Below are positions 7,126-10,120 of a stretch of 10,120 nucleotides of DNA, in pieces (the first letter of the stretch is position 1; every line of letters begins with the position of its first letter). This DNA comes from Candidatus Omnitrophota bacterium (GTDB lineage Bacteria > Hinthialibacterota > Hinthialibacteria > Hinthialibacterales > JAKPRU01), in assembly GCA_029557025.1 (NCBI GenBank), contig JAKPRU010000327.1, positions 1 to 10,120 of the forward strand, written 5' to 3'. The notes beneath the pieces are model-generated. The model worked only from the letters and a program-made list of their open reading frames with translations. It was not told where the DNA came from and made no database searches. The translations under genes and the position numbers were made by a program.

Positions 7126-8763
7126 CTAATTTCTTTCCGGCAGCTCCAATGGGTCTTGTCTCCATCCTCTTCGCAACAGCCGCCCGATCCGTGATCGCAA
7201 ACCGAACCCCCTGTTGCTCTTCAGGCGATCCACCTCCCGGCGAAGACGCTGATTTTCTTTCGTGAGTTTTTCAATGCGTGTGTCCTTGTGTTCGAAATAC
7301 GTGTCCGGCACAAAGGTGGCCTTGCAGAGCGCTTTCTCCATCTCTTCGAGAGCCGTGGGATCATTGCGCAGCGACTCCCGATCTGCAAAGGATCGGAGCG
7401 TCTCGCGCGCAATCTGGGGATATTTGGTCAGGCGAAGCAATGCCAGCCAGAATCGGTTGTACGCCGTCTCCTCCGCGATCGCCGCATGAGTTCCCTGCAC
7501 ATGCACCAGCGGATGCCCCGCTTCTTCCATTGCCTTGGTAATCGGATAGTTCCGATAAAACACCATGGGCCAGACATTCAATCCGAACGGCAGCGGCAAA
7601 CTCAGCATGAGATCCAACGTGGCCCGAAGGTCTTCCTCCGTCTCCAGCGGGTTGGCGGCCAAAAGATCGTACACCGGGTAGATCCCCAGGTTTTTCAAAA
7701 CCTGCGCGGCCTCCAAAACCTTGCGCGGGCTGATTTTCCTGCCATAAATCTCCCGAAGTGTCCGCTCGGAACCGCTCTGGATACCGATATTGAGATGCAT
7801 CAGCCCGATTTCATGCAGCGGTTTCAATATCTCCGGGTCGCACATATCCGGGTAGGCGTACACCCAGAAAGGAATATCAATCTCCCGTTTGTACTGCTCC
7901 GCGAAAGACCGAATCCATTTCCGGTCGAATGTGAATACATCATCGTAAAACATTACCGTGGCGGTGTCCGGCTTTTTCCGCTTATACTCGGCCAGCTCTT
8001 CGATGACGTTTTCGACAGATCGGCGGCGAAGATATTTCCCTTTGCCCTGAGCAATCAAATGACCCGCCGAGTTGTAGCAGAACGAGCATCGAAACGGGCA
8101 GCCGCGTGAAGTCATGATGATATACGAGGTATTAAGAGGCGAACTCGGCGGCAGATGGCCGAGGAGCATCTCATTCCGGTCGATATGCCATGCTGTTGCA
8201 TGGTCGAAATCGGGAAACGGCAAATCGTCCAGGTTTTGAATCAGGGGCCGAATAGAATTGCGGACAATCTGTCCGCTCGGTTTTCGAATCCAGAGATTCT
8301 CGATAGAATCGAGGTCGCGCTGACCCAGAAGCGCCTCGGTAATCTCCAGGCAAACCGGCTCTCCCTCGCCGATACAGATCATATCCGCATGTTGAATCGC
8401 CCATTCCGGATTGACCGTGGTATCCACTCCCCCCCAGACAATCGGAGCCTTTGAAACCTCGCGAATCCTGCGTGTCAGTTCCTCCGCCAGTCCTGATGAG
8501 ACCGAAGCAAAAGAAAATCCTATCCACAATGGATTTTTCTCAACTACAAATCCTTGCAGAAGCGCAATCTCCAGTTCGCCGGCATAAAAATGCTCCAGGT
8601 AATCTCCGGGAGCCTGTTTCTGTGTGGGAGTCTCGTCGGCAGCGTGAACATGTTTGAACAGTACGCGCTCCACCTCGTGCCCCGCTTGTTTCAGCACGGA
8701 TGAGAGATACCGTGGCCCAAGGCAGAACTCATCATACAGACTGATCAAAACAATCCGCGCCAT
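7126..8763 (-). CDS. B12-binding-domain radical SAM protein
   Basis: The 545-residue protein has the two-part layout of the cobalamin-binding radical SAM class (BchE, phosphonate methylase and relatives). An N-terminal Rossmann-like domain (about 1-145) starts MARIVLISLYD and includes VWGGVDTTVNPE (109-120) and CIGEGEP (130-136). It is followed by a radical SAM TIM-barrel. The 4Fe-4S motif is CPFRCSFC, with Cys222, Cys226 and Cys229, directly after the typical MTSRG lead-in. Later barrel landmarks are MFYDDVFTFD (271-280), LNIGIQSGSE (324-333) and LLAANPLETEEDL (367-379). The family's cobalamin-binding D-x-H-x-x-G is replaced by DEFCLG at 11-16, so His-on cobalamin binding is doubtful. The tail has a heptad-like charged helix (about 493-516), then a basic amphipathic stretch (519-533). 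It acts in the cytoplasm on an unknown substrate, by radical methylation, cyclisation or similar. It follows the oxidoreductase by 15 bases. Its Shine-Dalgarno TGGAG (8774-8778) begins at that gene's stop, indicating coupling. Confidence 0.92.
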   Translation of the reverse strand: MARIVLISLYDEFCLGPRYLSSVLKQAGHEVERVLFKHVHAADETPTQKQAPGDYLEHFYAGELEIALLQGFVVEKNPLWIGFSFASVSSGLAEELTRRIREVSKAPIVWGGVDTTVNPEWAIQHADMICIGEGEPVCLEITEALLGQRDLDSIENLWIRKPSGQIVRNSIRPLIQNLDDLPFPDFDHATAWHIDRNEMLLGHLPPSSPLNTSYIIMTSRGCPFRCSFCYNSAGHLIAQGKGKYLRRRSVENVIEELAEYKRKKPDTATVMFYDDVFTFDRKWIRSFAEQYKREIDIPFWVYAYPDMCDPEILKPLHEIGLMHLNIGIQSGSERTLREIYGRKISPRKVLEAAQVLKNLGIYPVYDLLAANPLETEEDLRATLDLMLSLPLPFGLNVWPMVFYRNYPITKAMEEAGHPLVHVQGTHAAIAEETAYNRFWLALLRLTKYPQIARETLRSFADRESLRNDPTALEEMEKALCKATFVPDTYFEHKDTRIEKLTKENQRLRREVDRLKSNRGFGLRSRIGRLLRRGWRQDPLELPERN

Positions 8764-8773
8764 GTGCCGGTCG

Positions 8774-8781
8774 CTCCATCA
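8774..8781 (-). promoter_or_regulatory. Stop codon joined to the next gene's ribosome-binding site
   Basis: On the minus strand the oxidoreductase stop TGA (8781-8779) runs straight into TGGAG (8778-8774), which lies 10 bases before the radical SAM ATG at 8763. A ribosome finishing the first gene would be placed directly at the second gene's initiation site. This supports one transcript and the chosen start of the radical SAM gene. Confidence 0.7.
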
Positions 8782-10032
8782 CAGGATTTCGCGTCTGATC
8801 GGATCGTAGCGGACCCGCCTGCCCTGATCGGCGGCGTTATGTGCCATGATCGCAATCACCGAATGCGCATAGCCTGCGTGAACATCGGCAGTCGGTTTTG
8901 CGCCGCTGCGGATAGAGTCCAGCCAGTTCTTCACATGATCCGTATCTTTCTCCTCAGGCGGTTTCTCAACAGCAATCGGTTCCTGAATGGCCTCCTCTTT
9001 TTTCCCTCCCAGGCCGCTTGCCGTCATTGTTGTCGTATCGAATGTCCCCCTCAGCCCCCGGAACTGCGTGTTGTCATCTCCCGCCGAATTCCCCAGGCGG
9101 GAGACAAATCGCATTATGAATCCTTTGGGGAACAGAAAGGCGCTTTCCATGGTGTCGTAGTGTTCGCGTTTCTCTTTCCAGATCAAGATTCCGCCCAGGC
9201 CGACAGCGCTTTCCGGCACAGGATCATCCATGAACCATGTGCCGACATCGATAATGTGCGAACCCAAAAGTCCCACCAGGCCGATGGTGTAATCCCGATA
9301 CAGATGCCAACAACTCAGGCGGCAGGGATCAAAGGGTCGTGGTGGCAGGTACATTAAGAATTGCTCCCAATCGACATCTTCCTTTTTCATATCGGCATAA
9401 GTCTGAGGATCATCCAGCCAGCTGGGGACATTGCGGTTCCAGCTGCATTCCACCTCGGTGATCGGACCGAGGACACCGGAGCGCACCAGTTCGTAAGCCT
9501 TTTGGAACCACGGGCTGCTTCGACGCTGGGTTCCGACCTGGCAAATAACCCCGGTGGATTCCACGGCATCCACGGCGGCACAGGCATCGGACAGATTGTT
9601 CGACATGGGTTTCTCGCAGAACACGTGCTTCTTTGCGTACGCGGCCTCCGTGAGAATACGCGAGTGCGCAAAATCGGGGGTCGCGATCATCACCGCGTCT
9701 ATATCATTCAAAGCAAGCAGATCGCGATATCGCTGAAATCGTTTCGGATCGGCCCCGAAATTCACTTTCACCTCATCGCCGGTCTTGTTCAGGTTCTTTT
9801 TCCAGACATCGCAGACCGCGACAATTTCCGCGTTGCCTTCTTCGCCAAGTTCCTTGACAACGCCTCTCAGGTAATTCCCTCGCCCGCCGCAGCCGATCAG
9901 CCCGATACGGACTCGATCGTTTGCGCCCAGGACGCGACTGCTTGCCGACATACCGGATGCGGCCAGAATCCCCGCGGCCCCGGTGACCGTGGTTTTCAGG
10001 AACGAGCGTCGATCGGAACGGTTTTCCAACAT
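8779..10032 (-). CDS. Tat-exported Gfo/Idh/MocA-family NAD(P)-dependent oxidoreductase
   Basis: The 417-residue protein begins with a twin-arginine signal: DRRSFLKT (7-14) followed by a mildly hydrophobic stretch (15-30), with a plausible cut after VLGA at residue 37. The Rossmann domain follows, with the dinucleotide motif GLIGCGGRG (44-52), an acidic residue after beta-2 in VAVCDVW (71-77), IATPDFAH (116-123) and the family's CEKP (139-142), whose Lys141 is the usual catalytic or structural lysine. The C-terminal alpha/beta domain carries DWEQFL, PPRPFDP and GSHIIDVGTWF (257-267), with His259 in the usual active-site area. This arrangement is common in large environmental paralogue sets that oxidise or epimerise sugars, polyols or glycosides. 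Export suggests that folded protein with bound cofactor crosses the membrane, as known for Zymomonas glucose-fructose oxidoreductase. A strong Shine-Dalgarno, AGGAG at 10040-10044, lies 7 bases before the ATG and confirms the start. It is the first gene of a pair with the radical SAM gene. The substrate is unknown. Confidence 0.95.
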   Translation of the reverse strand: MLENRSDRRSFLKTTVTGAAGILAASGMSASSRVLGANDRVRIGLIGCGGRGNYLRGVVKELGEEGNAEIVAVCDVWKKNLNKTGDEVKVNFGADPKRFQRYRDLLALNDIDAVMIATPDFAHSRILTEAAYAKKHVFCEKPMSNNLSDACAAVDAVESTGVICQVGTQRRSSPWFQKAYELVRSGVLGPITEVECSWNRNVPSWLDDPQTYADMKKEDVDWEQFLMYLPPRPFDPCRLSCWHLYRDYTIGLVGLLGSHIIDVGTWFMDDPVPESAVGLGGILIWKEKREHYDTMESAFLFPKGFIMRFVSRLGNSAGDDNTQFRGLRGTFDTTTMTASGLGGKKEEAIQEPIAVEKPPEEKDTDHVKNWLDSIRSGAKPTADVHAGYAHSVIAIMAHNAADQGRRVRYDPIRREIL

Positions 10033-10120
10033 GATTCTTCTCCTGCGCGAGTGTGATTTTGCCTGGACAATGACTATACAGCAAACGGTTGGAGGGCGGG
10101 AGATGCGTGGCGCGTACCCT
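10033..10120 (-). promoter_or_regulatory. 5' leader and possible promoter of the oxidoreductase operon
   Basis: On the minus strand a TATAGT hexamer (10073-10078) resembles a sigma-70 -10 box about 40 bases before the ATG. No good -35 sequence is seen 16-18 bases upstream, where the DNA is GC-rich. The region also holds the AGGAG ribosome-binding site at 10040-10044. Nothing else is recognised before the window edge. Confidence 0.3.

Noticed and set aside
7288..8109. A 273-codon open frame on the plus strand
   Set aside because: It is antisense to the radical SAM gene, which has an intact CxxxCxxC motif and a full-length frame; no family features are visible in the plus-strand translation.
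9361..10056. A 231-codon open frame on the plus strand
   Set aside because: It is antisense to the Tat signal and Rossmann domain of the oxidoreductase, whose coding status is certain.

Overview
This is a GC-rich bacterial chromosomal window with five protein genes, densely packed and with short intergenic gaps. There are no tRNA or rRNA genes, insertion sequences, CRISPR arrays or obvious repeats. The oxidoreductase family with a Tat signal, together with a B12-type radical SAM protein, is a mix common in environmental lineages such as Planctomycetota, Acidobacteriota, Hydrogenedentota or Sumerlaeota-like bacteria. The sequence alone does not fix the phylum.

Left part (1-5894, minus strand): a two-gene operon for an AddAB/AdnAB-type helicase-nuclease, which processes double-strand DNA ends for recombination. 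The upstream gene (2778-5894) is an AddB-like subunit with an N-terminal Walker A and a C-terminal PD-(D/E)XK nuclease with Fe-S cysteines. Three bases after its stop comes a UvrD-type helicase (AddA-like), open from 2774 to the window edge. All of its helicase motifs are readable, and the start of a second nuclease domain is visible before it is cut off at base 1.

Middle (5895-7052): a 171-base divergent intergenic region separates the helicase operon from a plus-strand gene for an aminoglycoside-phosphotransferase-fold small-molecule kinase. A Cys-rich minus-strand reading frame that ends in an ATGA overlap with the addB-like start is noted as speculative.

Right part (7053-10120): the kinase converges with a second minus-strand operon. 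A Tat-exported Gfo/Idh/MocA oxidoreductase (8779-10032) comes first. It is followed 15 bases later by a B12-binding-type radical SAM protein (7126-8763) whose ribosome-binding site starts at the oxidoreductase stop codon, suggesting translational coupling. The last 88 bases hold the oxidoreductase 5' leader and a possible promoter.

Overall the region looks like ordinary housekeeping and metabolic genes. The points most worth following up are the possibility of Fe-S nucleases in both helicase subunits, the partly degenerate AddB-like motor, and the odd pairing of an exported dehydrogenase with a radical SAM enzyme that lacks the usual cobalamin histidine. I did not see convincing evidence of an undescribed defence or mobile system.
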